From: Rhodospirillaceae bacterium | GTDB taxonomy: Bacteria; Pseudomonadota; Alphaproteobacteria; JAEUKQ01 | NCBI GenBank assembly: GCA_016722635.1 | Contig: JADKIX010000003.1 | Coordinates: forward strand, 434,001 to 498,000 | Reading direction: 5' to 3' | Length of the DNA: 64,000 nt | Shown here: piece by piece, positions 53,851-61,465 of the stretch | Layout of the letters: each line of letters begins with the position of its first letter | Position numbering within the stretch: position 1 is the first letter of the stretch | The notes under the pieces: model-generated | Database searches by the model: none | Told to the model about the DNA's origin: nothing | The model's input: only the letters and a program-made list of their open reading frames with translations | Translations under genes and position numbers: made by a program

Positions 53851-53937
53851 TTATTTTCCTTATATTTTGTTGGCATTGTTTTATAGGGTTGATCATCGAC
53901 AGCAGCGTAACGAATGTACGGTCGTTTATCAATATGT

Positions 53938-54765
53938 CTATTGTTGACAATGGGCGCAATAGAAAGTGGAACGCCCAGCTTGGTTTTCCCGCTGGATGGG
54001 CCGCTTGCACCCGCGGTTTGGACAGGTTTGTTGTTCTTTTCCATACACCGCCCATTGCTGCTGGAATGTTCCCAACTGACCGTCCGGTTGCACATAATCC
54101 CTGGCCGATGAACCGCCCGCTTGGATCGCTTTTTCCAGGGTACGCCGGATCATTTGCCATAATTTTGTGACTTCATTCTTATTTAAACTTGCAGCTGGCC
54201 GGAATGGCAATATACCTGCATAAAATAAACTTTCACACGCATATATGTTGCCAACCCCTGCAATAATATGCTGATTTAACAACACATTTTTAATCGGCGC
54301 TTGCCGCCCCTTTAAAATTTCGGCTAATTGACGCGCTCCAAAAGCCTGATCCAACGGCTCTGGACCTAACTCTTTCAGTAAGGGATAATTGGCCATTTGG
54401 TTTGAAGCGATCAAATCAACCAGCCCGAATCGGCGAGGATCGCGGAAATGGAACCAATCACCCCCGTCCATTTGCCAACCGAAATGATCGTGTTTATCCT
54501 TGGATATTGCAAGCGTTGAATGTATAATCCTTCCCGACATTCCCAAATGGATAAGCAGAATATATTGTCCTTCCAAAAATATCAGGATATACTTTGCCCG
54601 TCTTTTGATTGCATCCACGTGTTTACCCTCAATCCGGGAGATCAGATTGTCAGGCATTGGCTTACGTAAATCAGGACGGCTTATAAAAACATGCCGAATA
54701 ACCTTCCCCTGCATGTATTTTTCAAGTCCCCGGCACGTTGTTTCCACTTCAGGCAATTCCGGCAT
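53938..54765 (-). CDS. fpg: Formamidopyrimidine-DNA glycosylase
   Basis: 275 aa. The start at 54765 gives the mature catalytic N-terminus PELPEVETTCRGLEKYM, where Pro2 and Glu3 do chemistry; a longer upstream frame would bury them, so it is rejected. H2TH region IKNVLLNQHIIAGVGNIYACESLFYAGI with catalytic Lys, PDGQLGTFQQQWAVYG, and a zinc finger CPNRGCKRPI...GRSTFYCAHCQ of the C-x4-C form seen in alphaproteobacteria. Repairs 8-oxoguanine. Divergent from ubiE by 29 bp. Confidence 0.96.
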   Translation of the reverse strand: MPELPEVETTCRGLEKYMQGKVIRHVFISRPDLRKPMPDNLISRIEGKHVDAIKRRAKYILIFLEGQYILLIHLGMSGRIIHSTLAISKDKHDHFGWQMDGGDWFHFRDPRRFGLVDLIASNQMANYPLLKELGPEPLDQAFGARQLAEILKGRQAPIKNVLLNQHIIAGVGNIYACESLFYAGILPFRPAASLNKNEVTKLWQMIRRTLEKAIQAGGSSARDYVQPDGQLGTFQQQWAVYGKEQQTCPNRGCKRPIQRENQAGRSTFYCAHCQQ

Positions 54766-54794
54766 ATCCCAACAACCTTTAATGACGAGATAAA

Positions 54795-55574
54795 ATGAAT
54801 AACCCCCAAGATACACAACAGGTTTGGTTTGGCAATCGCCTGGTGGATAAAGACAGCAAAACAACGATGGTCAAGGACGTTTTCAATCGGGTGGCCATAA
54901 AATATGATTTGATGAACGATCTGATGTCATTGGGCATCCACCGCCTTTGGAAAAATATGATGGTTTCTGTAGCCAACCCCCAACCTTATCAGCAAATCCT
55001 TGATGTGGCAGGTGGCACGGGTGACATAGCCTTACGTTTGGTGAAAGCGTGTGGCGGGATCCCTATGATGCAAGCCAAGGGCGGCCAAGTTATTGTCGCT
55101 GATTTAACCCCGGCGATGTTGGAAATGGGCCAGAAAAAAGCGCTTGACCAGGGCATTACCACCGGTATTTCCTGGGTTAACGCAAATGCCGAAAATATGC
55201 CAATTGCCTCCCAAACAATCGATTTATATACGGTGGCCTTCGGTTTACGCAATATGGGTAATATCCCCGCTGTACTCAAAGAAGCCCACCGCGTATTAAA
55301 GCCTGGTTCACAATTTTGTTGTTTGGAATTCAGCCCAAGTGCCCTACCTTTCCTGCAACGTTTATATGACCTTTACTCCTTTCATCTTCTGCCTAAATTA
55401 GGCCATTTGGTTGCAAAAGATCAGGATTCTTATCTGTATTTAGTAGAAAGTATCCGTAAATTTTCCTCCCCAGAACATTTGGTTGATCTATTATCAGACG
55501 CCGGGTTTAAGCATGTGCGCTACCACAGCCTAACAGGCGGGATTGTGGCCATCCATACAGCATGGCGGGTGTAA
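54795..55574 (+). CDS. ubiE: Demethylmenaquinone/2-methoxy-6-polyprenyl-benzoquinol methylase
   Basis: 259 aa C-methyltransferase of ubiquinone synthesis. VWFGNRLVDKDSKTTMVKDVFNRVAIKYDLMNDLMSLGIHRLWK is the UbiE start pattern; SAM loop LDVAGGTGDIALRLV, DLTPAMLEMGQKKAL, and YTVAFGLRNMGNIPAVLKEAHRVLKPG, ending LTGGIVAIHTAWRV. Forms ubiE-ubiB with the next gene (4-bp gap). Confidence 0.96.
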   Translation: MNNPQDTQQVWFGNRLVDKDSKTTMVKDVFNRVAIKYDLMNDLMSLGIHRLWKNMMVSVANPQPYQQILDVAGGTGDIALRLVKACGGIPMMQAKGGQVIVADLTPAMLEMGQKKALDQGITTGISWVNANAENMPIASQTIDLYTVAFGLRNMGNIPAVLKEAHRVLKPGSQFCCLEFSPSALPFLQRLYDLYSFHLLPKLGHLVAKDQDSYLYLVESIRKFSSPEHLVDLLSDAGFKHVRYHSLTGGIVAIHTAWRV

Positions 55575-55578
55575 GATC

Positions 55579-56988
55579 TTGCGTCATTCCATTCGCCATC
55601 TTTTTAGGCTTTTATCTATTGTCTTTACTTTGGCCCGCCACGGCGCATTAGAGCCTGTTTTTATTTTGGTCAGGGGCAGCAGCCGACTGGCTTTTCTGGT
55701 ATGGGTCGGCAGGATTTTCCAAGCCTTGATGTTCCAGGGCAACAAGCATGAACGCAGGGGTGAGCGTCTCCGAAAAGCTTTAACGGATTTAGGGCCAGCT
55801 TTTATCAAATTTGGACAAACGCTTTCAACCCGTTCTGATCTCATCGGTGAGGAAATGGCGGCTGATTTAGCGATGTTGCGCGACCGCTTGCACCCCTTTC
55901 CTTATAAAATTGTTCGGCAAACCATCAAGAAAGAATTAGGCCAAGAACTCGAAGCTTTTTTTGTGGATTTTGACCCTGTCCCAGTGTCCGCGGCATCCAT
56001 CGCCCAAGTCCACTTTGCCCGGCTAAAAAAGCCTTTGGCAAATAACATTGAGGAAGTGGCTGTCAAGATCCTGCGTCCGGGAATCGAGCATTCTTTCCTT
56101 CAAGATATGACTCTTTTTACTTGGCTTGCCCAATTACTCAACAGGCTGGTGCCTAAATTACGGCGTTTAAAGCTTTTGGACATTACCAAAACTTTTACCG
56201 AGGTGATGGAACGGGAGATGGATTTACGCCTGGAAGCTGCCGCTGCCGCTGAATTAGGCAAGAATTTTGAAGGGGATATCAGTTATAAAGTCCCCGTTAT
56301 TGATTGGCGCTATACCTCGCAACGGGTGTTGACGCAAGAAAGGCTAAGAGGCTGCAATATTGATGATAAAGACGCCATTGTCAAAGCCGGATTCCAAATT
56401 GATGCTGTTTTACAAAATGCCGCAGAAGTTTTCTTCAAACAGGTATTCCGGGACGGCTATTTTCATGGAGACCAACATCCTGGCAACCTATTTGTTACCC
56501 TAAACGGCCATATGGGGGCGGTTGATTTCGGGATTATGGGGCGCTTAGATAAAAAAAGCCAATATTACCTGGTCGATATGCTATTGGCGTTTCTAGAGCG
56601 GGATTATCTAAAAGTTGCTAAAGTCCATCTGAATGCAGGTTATATTCCCCCCGATACATCGCTTGAAAATTTTGCGCAATCCTGCCGCGCTATTGGTGAG
56701 CCGATTTTTGGGTTATCCTTGAATGAAATTTCCTTAGCCAATTTATTGACCCAGTTATTCCGTTTGGCCAGAACCTATCACATGGAAGTCCAACCCCAAT
56801 TACTACTGTTGCAAAAAAATATGTTGATGGCGGAAGGGATCGGTCGCAGCCTAAACCCCAATTTGAATATTTGGGTTTTAATACGGCCCATGATTACCGA
56901 TTGGATGCGGGAAAACCGGGGCGTGGAAGCGCGGCTGATCAACATGGCAGAACAAGGAATAAAATTGGTGGAAAAATACCGATTTTAA
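55579..56988 (+). CDS. ubiB: UbiB/ABC1 atypical kinase for ubiquinone synthesis
   Basis: 469 aa. The KxGQ motif is in FIKFGQTLSTRSDLIGEEMAADLAMLRDRLHP, then PVSAASIAQVHFARL (Ala-rich loop), FFKQVFRDGYFHGDQHPGNLFV, VDFGIMGRLD; C-terminal hydrophobic segment is short (membrane association seems weak: ends LVEKYRF). The TTG at 55579 is chosen because it yields MRHSIRHLFRLLSIVFTLARHGAL, the normal start; ATG 55543 lies in ubiE. The stop overlaps the next ATG. Confidence 0.93.
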   Translation: MRHSIRHLFRLLSIVFTLARHGALEPVFILVRGSSRLAFLVWVGRIFQALMFQGNKHERRGERLRKALTDLGPAFIKFGQTLSTRSDLIGEEMAADLAMLRDRLHPFPYKIVRQTIKKELGQELEAFFVDFDPVPVSAASIAQVHFARLKKPLANNIEEVAVKILRPGIEHSFLQDMTLFTWLAQLLNRLVPKLRRLKLLDITKTFTEVMEREMDLRLEAAAAAELGKNFEGDISYKVPVIDWRYTSQRVLTQERLRGCNIDDKDAIVKAGFQIDAVLQNAAEVFFKQVFRDGYFHGDQHPGNLFVTLNGHMGAVDFGIMGRLDKKSQYYLVDMLLAFLERDYLKVAKVHLNAGYIPPDTSLENFAQSCRAIGEPIFGLSLNEISLANLLTQLFRLARTYHMEVQPQLLLLQKNMLMAEGIGRSLNPNLNIWVLIRPMITDWMRENRGVEARLINMAEQGIKLVEKYRF

Positions 56989-57146
56989 TGACAAAATTAG
57001 AACAAAGCCTTGATTTATGGCGAAAACAGGAACCCATTGACCAACATCATGCCAATATCAAGCATCGTTGGTTGCGTCAGCTGAATGGCCTCCTACTATG
57101 GTCAGCCATTTTATTATTGGCTGCTTGGCTCATTTTTCATCCGTAA
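56988..57146 (+). CDS. Small C-terminally anchored membrane protein, 52 aa, unknown
   Basis: ATG 56988 shares its A with the ubiB stop (TAATG), so translation is coupled to ubiB. The protein has a polar, charged N-terminal half (LEQSLDLWRKQEPIDQHH...KHRWLRQ) and one C-terminal helix (LNGLLLWSAILLLAAWLIF, residues about 32-50). Its stop lies just before coaBC. I know no family. UbiB family members often carry C-terminal membrane helices, whereas this UbiB lacks an obvious pair, so it could be an anchor supplied in trans; this is speculative. Confidence 0.6.
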   Translation: MTKLEQSLDLWRKQEPIDQHHANIKHRWLRQLNGLLLWSAILLLAAWLIFHP

Positions 57147-57169
57147 TTAACATGATAAGGCCCTTGTCG

Positions 57170-58381
57170 ATGAAACACATTCTTCTGATTATTAGCGGTG
57201 GGATCGCCGCTTATAAAAGCTTAGAATTGATCAGGCGCTTACGCCAAGATCATGATATCGGGGTACGTTGCGTGTTGACCCAAGCAGGCGCCCATTTCGT
57301 TACACCCCTATCCATCGCTTCCCTAAGCGGTGAAAAAGTATTGTCCGATTTATTCTCCGCAGATGAAGAAAGCCAATTCGGCCATATCCAATTAAGCCGT
57401 TCAGCAGATTTGATTGTGGTTGCCCCAGCTACCGCGGATATCATGGCAAAGCTTGCTTGCGGTTTGGCCAACGATTTAGCTAGTACGCTGTTACTCGCAA
57501 CCGATAAACTTGTTTTGCTGGCCCCTTCCATGAATGTCAAAATGTGGGAACATCCCGCCACCCAAGATAATATGCACCGTCTCAAACAACGGGGGGTGTT
57601 TTTTGTAGCACCCGGCAGCGGTGATTTGGCGTGTGGAGAAATAGGCGCTGGTCGCATGGCAGAACCTGCCACCATCATTGCTGAAATTTTATCCCTCTTA
57701 TCCCCCGCTTTTTCCTTAAAACCTTTAGCAGGGCTGAGGGCTTTAGTGACCAGCGGCCCAACAATTGAGGCGATTGATCCCGTCCGATATCTCAGCAATT
57801 ATTCCTCCGGTAAGCAAGGCTATGCGATTGCCTTGGCTTTGGCCAATGCAGGTGCCACCGTATCCGTTGTATCAGGGCCAAGCCATGAAACTTTACCCGC
57901 CCATATCCCCGTTACTTTCGTGCAAACCGCCCAAGAAATGCTCGCAGCTTGTGAAAGTCATTTGCCTGCTGACATCATGGTCGCCGCGGCAGCCGTCAGC
58001 GATTGGCGGGTGGCCCAAGCAGCCCTGCAAAAGATCAAAAAAACATCTGATCAACAAAATCTTCATCTAGAACTTGTCCGTAACCCAGATATTCTGGCAA
58101 CGATCGCCCATTTACCCAAGGGACAGCGGCCTAAATTGGTTATTGGCTTTGCTGCTGAAACAGAAAATCTGGTGAAAAATGCACTGTTGAAACGCCAACA
58201 GAAGCAATGTGATTGGATCTTGGCTAACCCCGTTGATCAGAACCATCAACCTTTTGGTGGTCTAGACAATAAGGTTACTTTTGTAACCGGCAGCAGCCAG
58301 GAACAATGGCCTAAAATGACCAAGCAACAAATTGCTATAAAATTGGTTGAAAAAATGGTGGCATTCTTCCACTCTTCTTAA
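57170..58381 (+). CDS. coaBC: Phosphopantothenoylcysteine synthetase/decarboxylase
   Basis: 403 aa, two CoA synthesis steps. CoaC half: ILLIISGGIAAYKSLELIRRL, FGHIQLSRSADLIVVAPATADIMAKLACGLANDL, APSMNVKMWEHPAT, ACGEIGAGRMAEP with active-site Cys. CoaB half: VTSGPTIEAIDPVRYLSNYSSGKQGYAIALAL, AAVSDWRV, LVRNPDILATI, VIGFAAET, ILANPV. Start ATG 57170 (MKHILLII) has AAGG nine bases upstream; ATG 57152 lacks one. Confidence 0.95.
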   Translation: MKHILLIISGGIAAYKSLELIRRLRQDHDIGVRCVLTQAGAHFVTPLSIASLSGEKVLSDLFSADEESQFGHIQLSRSADLIVVAPATADIMAKLACGLANDLASTLLLATDKLVLLAPSMNVKMWEHPATQDNMHRLKQRGVFFVAPGSGDLACGEIGAGRMAEPATIIAEILSLLSPAFSLKPLAGLRALVTSGPTIEAIDPVRYLSNYSSGKQGYAIALALANAGATVSVVSGPSHETLPAHIPVTFVQTAQEMLAACESHLPADIMVAAAAVSDWRVAQAALQKIKKTSDQQNLHLELVRNPDILATIAHLPKGQRPKLVIGFAAETENLVKNALLKRQQKQCDWILANPVDQNHQPFGGLDNKVTFVTGSSQEQWPKMTKQQIAIKLVEKMVAFFHSS

Positions 58382-58429
58382 CATCAACCAGGTACAATTT
58401 TTTCATCTTTAAAGCGAGTATAACCAGCA

Positions 58430-58906
58430 ATGCCCCTACCAACTGTCAAAATACCCATCCAACGGCTGCCCCACGGCAAGCATCTTGCTTTGCCCCAACC
58501 CGCAACCACCCAAAGTGCGGGGATGGATTTATGTGCCGCCATCGATAAACCTATCACCATCCAGCCAGGCAAAAGGGCGTTGGTCCCAACCGGCATTGCC
58601 ATAGCCCTACCCGCGGATTGTGAGGCACAAATACGCCCAAGGTCAGGTCTTGCGTTGAAACACGGGGTTACCATCTTAAACAGCCCCGGTACAATCGATG
58701 CGGATTATCGCGGAGAAATTGGTGTCATTTTGATCAATCACGGCGAGCAGCCGTTTGTAGTTGAGCCAGGGCAGCGGATTGCCCAAATGGTCATTGCCGT
58801 TTATCAGCGAGCTATTTGGCAAGAAGCCGAAGAACTGTCTAATACAGAGCGGGGTACCGGCGGATTCGGTTCAACCGGCGTGCAGCATCCGCGGCTGAAA
58901 ACCTAA
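58430..58906 (+). CDS. dut: dUTP diphosphatase
   Basis: 158 aa trimeric dUTPase. All five motifs: AGMDLCAAI (1), RPRSGLALKHGV (2), GTIDADYRGEIGVILIN (3), RIAQMVIA (4) and ERGTGGFGSTG (5, the flexible arm). Removes dUTP and makes dUMP. Follows coaBC by 48 bp as in many alphaproteobacteria. Confidence 0.97.
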   Translation: MPLPTVKIPIQRLPHGKHLALPQPATTQSAGMDLCAAIDKPITIQPGKRALVPTGIAIALPADCEAQIRPRSGLALKHGVTILNSPGTIDADYRGEIGVILINHGEQPFVVEPGQRIAQMVIAVYQRAIWQEAEELSNTERGTGGFGSTGVQHPRLKT

Positions 58907-58958
58907 TTTCTATCCTTAGCCTTAATCACTCTTATCACGAAGATGGATGATTTAACAT

Positions 58959-59786
58959 ATGATCCCGCCCCTTAATGATCAGCAACTAGAACGTTATTCG
59001 CGCCAAATTATTTTGGATGAAATCGGCGAAGAAGGCCAGCAACGTTTGCTAGGGGCGAAGGTTTTGGTCATCGGTGCCGGGGGGCTTGGCTCCCCTGTCC
59101 TGCTATATCTGGCGGCGGCTGGCATCGGCCAATTAGGGGTGGTGGATGATGATGTTGTTGATCGCTCCAACCTTCAACGTCAAATTATCCATACCACCGC
59201 AAGAATTGGACAAAATAAGGCTTACAGTGCCGCCCAAACCCTAGGTTCCCTAAACCCTGACATCCAACTTCATATTCATCCTGAACGGATCACTGCACAA
59301 AATATCCGCCCCATTTTTTCACCCTACGATTTAATTATTGATGGCAGTGACAATTTCCCCACCCGTTATCTCGTTCATGATGTTTGTTTCTTTTTGGGAA
59401 AACCCTTGCTATCTGCAGCCCTTTTACGTTTTGAAGGGCAGATAACCACTTGGAAAGGCTATCTGGGCCATCCCCATCCCTGTTATCGGTGTCTTTTCCC
59501 AGAAGCACCCGCCACAGGAACGGTCCCCAGATGCCAAACGGCCGGGATCTTAGGTTCGGTTGCTGCAACCTTAGGATCAATGCTTGCCACCGAAACAGTC
59601 AAAGAAATTTTGGGTTTAGGCACCAGCTTATCTGGCCTGATGCTGCTTTACGATGCCTTGGAACCAAGTGTACAACAGATACGTTTAGAAAAACAATCAT
59701 CATGCCATTTTTGCAACCGCCCCCAATCTTGGCAAAATATTTTAAAAGAAGAAAAACAACGGATTGATGGTTGCCAAATTCCTTGA
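58959..59786 (+). CDS. moeB: ThiF/MoeB-family adenylyltransferase
   Basis: 275 aa E1-like enzyme, activating the C-terminal Gly of MoaD or ThiS-type sulfur carriers. ERYSRQIILDEIGEEGQQRL, nucleotide loop VLVIGAGGLGSPVLLYLAAAGIG, VVDDDVVDRSNLQRQI with catalytic Arg/Asp, DGSDNFPTRYLVHDVC, and two zinc CxxC pairs (CYRCLFPE and CHFCNRP). Whether it serves molybdopterin or thiamine cannot be decided here; no partner gene is adjacent. The moeB symbol is provisional. Confidence 0.88.
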   Translation: MIPPLNDQQLERYSRQIILDEIGEEGQQRLLGAKVLVIGAGGLGSPVLLYLAAAGIGQLGVVDDDVVDRSNLQRQIIHTTARIGQNKAYSAAQTLGSLNPDIQLHIHPERITAQNIRPIFSPYDLIIDGSDNFPTRYLVHDVCFFLGKPLLSAALLRFEGQITTWKGYLGHPHPCYRCLFPEAPATGTVPRCQTAGILGSVAATLGSMLATETVKEILGLGTSLSGLMLLYDALEPSVQQIRLEKQSSCHFCNRPQSWQNILKEEKQRIDGCQIP

Positions 59787-59856
59787 CTCTGATAAAGATA
59801 AAATGATGAGCCGTTCCGGCAGTAAAAATAATTAATCTTGGGAAAATGATTAAAAG

Positions 59857-60366
59857 ATGAAATTGTTCCGTTATACCCTTTTATCGATGGCTGTTTTTTT
59901 ATCTACTATAAGTAGCATTTTATTGTTGGGGTTGCTTCCTTCCTCTTTAAAGGCCCAAGAACCTTTCCAGCCTTATTTTGCATCGTTAAGATATGAAAAA
60001 GTTAACCTGCGCACAGGTCCCGGCATGCAATATGTGGTGGAATGGATCTACCAGCGCAAACTGACCCCCGTGGAAGTGGTCAATAAATATAAGGATTGGC
60101 TGCAAATCCGTGATGTGGAGAAAACAACCGGGTGGGTCAGGCAAGATCAGGTGACATCTAACCGTACGGCCATTACGACGACGATCACCCTCTTGTACCG
60201 AGACAACAATGTGGATAGCGCAACCCTTGCAAGAATTGAGGCGGGCGTTTTTGTCAGTTTAGAAAAATGTGTTGTGGCTTTTTGCCAAATCCGGGTGAAA
60301 GATTACCAAGGTTGGATCGTTCGCCAACATTTATGGGGAATTTATGCCCAAGAAACCTTAAATTAA
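59857..60366 (+). CDS. Exported SH3-domain protein
   Basis: 169 aa. Signal peptide (hydrophobic residues 10-30, cleavage near LKAQ). Two SH3-like repeats: ASLRYEKVNLRTGPGMQYVVEWIYQRKLTPVEVVNKYKDWLQIRD...TGWV, and the second TTITLLYRDNNVDSATLARIEAGVFVSLEKCVVAFCQIRVKDYQGWIV. This matches the DUF1058/bacterial SH3 type exported by alphaproteobacteria, thought to bind peptidoglycan; the exact role is not established. Two Cys in the second repeat could form a disulfide. Confidence 0.86.
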   Translation: MKLFRYTLLSMAVFLSTISSILLLGLLPSSLKAQEPFQPYFASLRYEKVNLRTGPGMQYVVEWIYQRKLTPVEVVNKYKDWLQIRDVEKTTGWVRQDQVTSNRTAITTTITLLYRDNNVDSATLARIEAGVFVSLEKCVVAFCQIRVKDYQGWIVRQHLWGIYAQETLN

Positions 60367-60452
60367 ACAGCGAAACCAGCTTTCCCGTCAGGAGTTGGGT
60401 AAAGTTGGTTAAATAAATATTCTTTAAATAACAATTTTATTTTTTGAAACCC

Positions 60453-60481
60453 TTGACTGGAAAATCAAGAATGGTTAGATT
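60453..60481 (+). promoter_or_regulatory. rpsT promoter
   Basis: TTGACT (60453-60458), 17-base spacer, TAGATT (60476-60481), ending 44 bases before the rpsT ATG. One of the clearest promoter matches in the window. Confidence 0.65.
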
Positions 60482-60525
60482 GTCCAGCCAAATATGTAGT
60501 AACTATTATAGAGAGAAAGACCAAG

Positions 60526-60789
60526 ATGGCGCACAGCTTATCAGCCAAAAAAAGAATTCGTCAGACCCTGAAACGCACGGAAATCAACAAATCCAATACC
60601 AGCCGCATGCGCACTTTTGTAAAAAAAGTTGAAACTGCTATCGCCGGTCAAAATAAAGATGAAGCCCGCCAGGCTTTACAAGAGGCCCAACCGGAAATTC
60701 ACCGCTCCGTCACCAAAGGCATTTTGCATCGTAATACCGCTGCCCGCAAGCTGTCCAGGTTGTCTGCCCGCATTAAAGCTTTGTCATAA
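60526..60789 (+). CDS. rpsT: 30S ribosomal protein S20
   Basis: 87 aa, very basic. MAHSLSAKKRIRQTLKRTEINKSNTSRMRTFVKKVE and the conserved LHRNTAARKLSRLSARIKAL end identify bS20, a 16S rRNA binder. Shine-Dalgarno is modest (GAGAAAGACCAAG-ATG). Placement just upstream of dnaA is the usual alphaproteobacterial arrangement. Confidence 0.97.
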   Translation: MAHSLSAKKRIRQTLKRTEINKSNTSRMRTFVKKVETAIAGQNKDEARQALQEAQPEIHRSVTKGILHRNTAARKLSRLSARIKALS

Positions 60790-60821
60790 CCACAATTTGG
60801 ATTAAGCTTTTTTATTTTTCA

Positions 60822-60881
60822 GAAATCAGGGTTTTTCTCAGGGTGCGCTTGTGCTTTGCCTTTTTATTATTCCCTGATTTC
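60822..60881 (+). repeat. 10-bp inverted repeat with 40-base centre after rpsT
   Basis: GAAATCAGGG (60822-60831) and CCCTGATTTC (60872-60881) are exact complements. CAGGG recurs at 60839-60843, so the right arm has two competing partners. Together with T-runs (60832-60836 and 60861-60865) it may act as an rpsT terminator or a structured leader for the rhodanese-dnaA transcript. The rest of the gap 60790-61045 shows no gene and no consensus DnaA box. Confidence 0.45.
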
Positions 60882-61045
60882 GTATCAATAATAAAAATTT
60901 ATTTTAAAAAGTCTTGACTCTTCCCCTTTAGAATTTGTTTAGTAGGGGGAGGATAAAAAAGCGATTATTAGATCATCGTATTTTTGATCCCCTTCATTGG
61001 ATCATTCAGAAATTTGAACATTTCCTGATTATAAGGATTAGCAGT

Positions 61046-61465
61046 ATGTATGCGGGTGACCTGACCCCCAAGCAAGCCTGGGAATATTTGCTTTCCAACC
61101 CATCCGTGGAATTGGTTGACGTACGCACAGATGGCGAATGGCTGCAAGATGGCGTGCCTGACTTATCCGCCCTTAATCGCCCTGTACATTTTCTAAGCTG
61201 GAATGCAAAAGCTTTAGAAAAACCTTCCTATTTTATTCAGGCACTTCAGGAACTATCTTTTACCAGCACCACCCCTTTGTTATTTTTATGCCGCAGCGGC
61301 GGACGTTCAAAATCCGCAGCTTTTTTAGCGTCTAATAACGGCTTCTCAAAAGCCTATAATATCCAAGGGGGATTTTTAGGGCATTTATCTTCGTTTGCCC
61401 ATGAAGCTTCAACCCCAGGCTGGAAGCAACAGGGCTTACCGTGGGGATTACATAAGAATGGTTGA
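61046..61465 (+). CDS. Rhodanese-domain protein upstream of dnaA
   Basis: 139 aa single rhodanese domain: YAGDLTPKQAWEYL, VELVDVRTDGEWLQDGVPD, FLSWN, active-site loop LFLCRSGGRSKSAAFLA with catalytic Cys (CRSGGRS), YNIQGGFLGHL. Predicted cytoplasmic persulfide carrier. ATG 61046 is chosen for GGA eight bases upstream; an upstream frame from 60935 adds 37 unlikely residues. The last eight bases overlap the dnaA start, so dnaA translation may be coupled to it. A TTGACT at 60914 could belong to its promoter but the -10 is weak (TTTAGT after 18 bases). Confidence 0.9.
   Translation: MYAGDLTPKQAWEYLLSNPSVELVDVRTDGEWLQDGVPDLSALNRPVHFLSWNAKALEKPSYFIQALQELSFTSTTPLLFLCRSGGRSKSAAFLASNNGFSKAYNIQGGFLGHLSSFAHEASTPGWKQQGLPWGLHKNG

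Noticed and set aside
54600..54864. Longer fpg start at 54864
   Set aside because: Would place the catalytic N-terminal Pro inside the chain; the enzyme needs MPELPEVET at its start.
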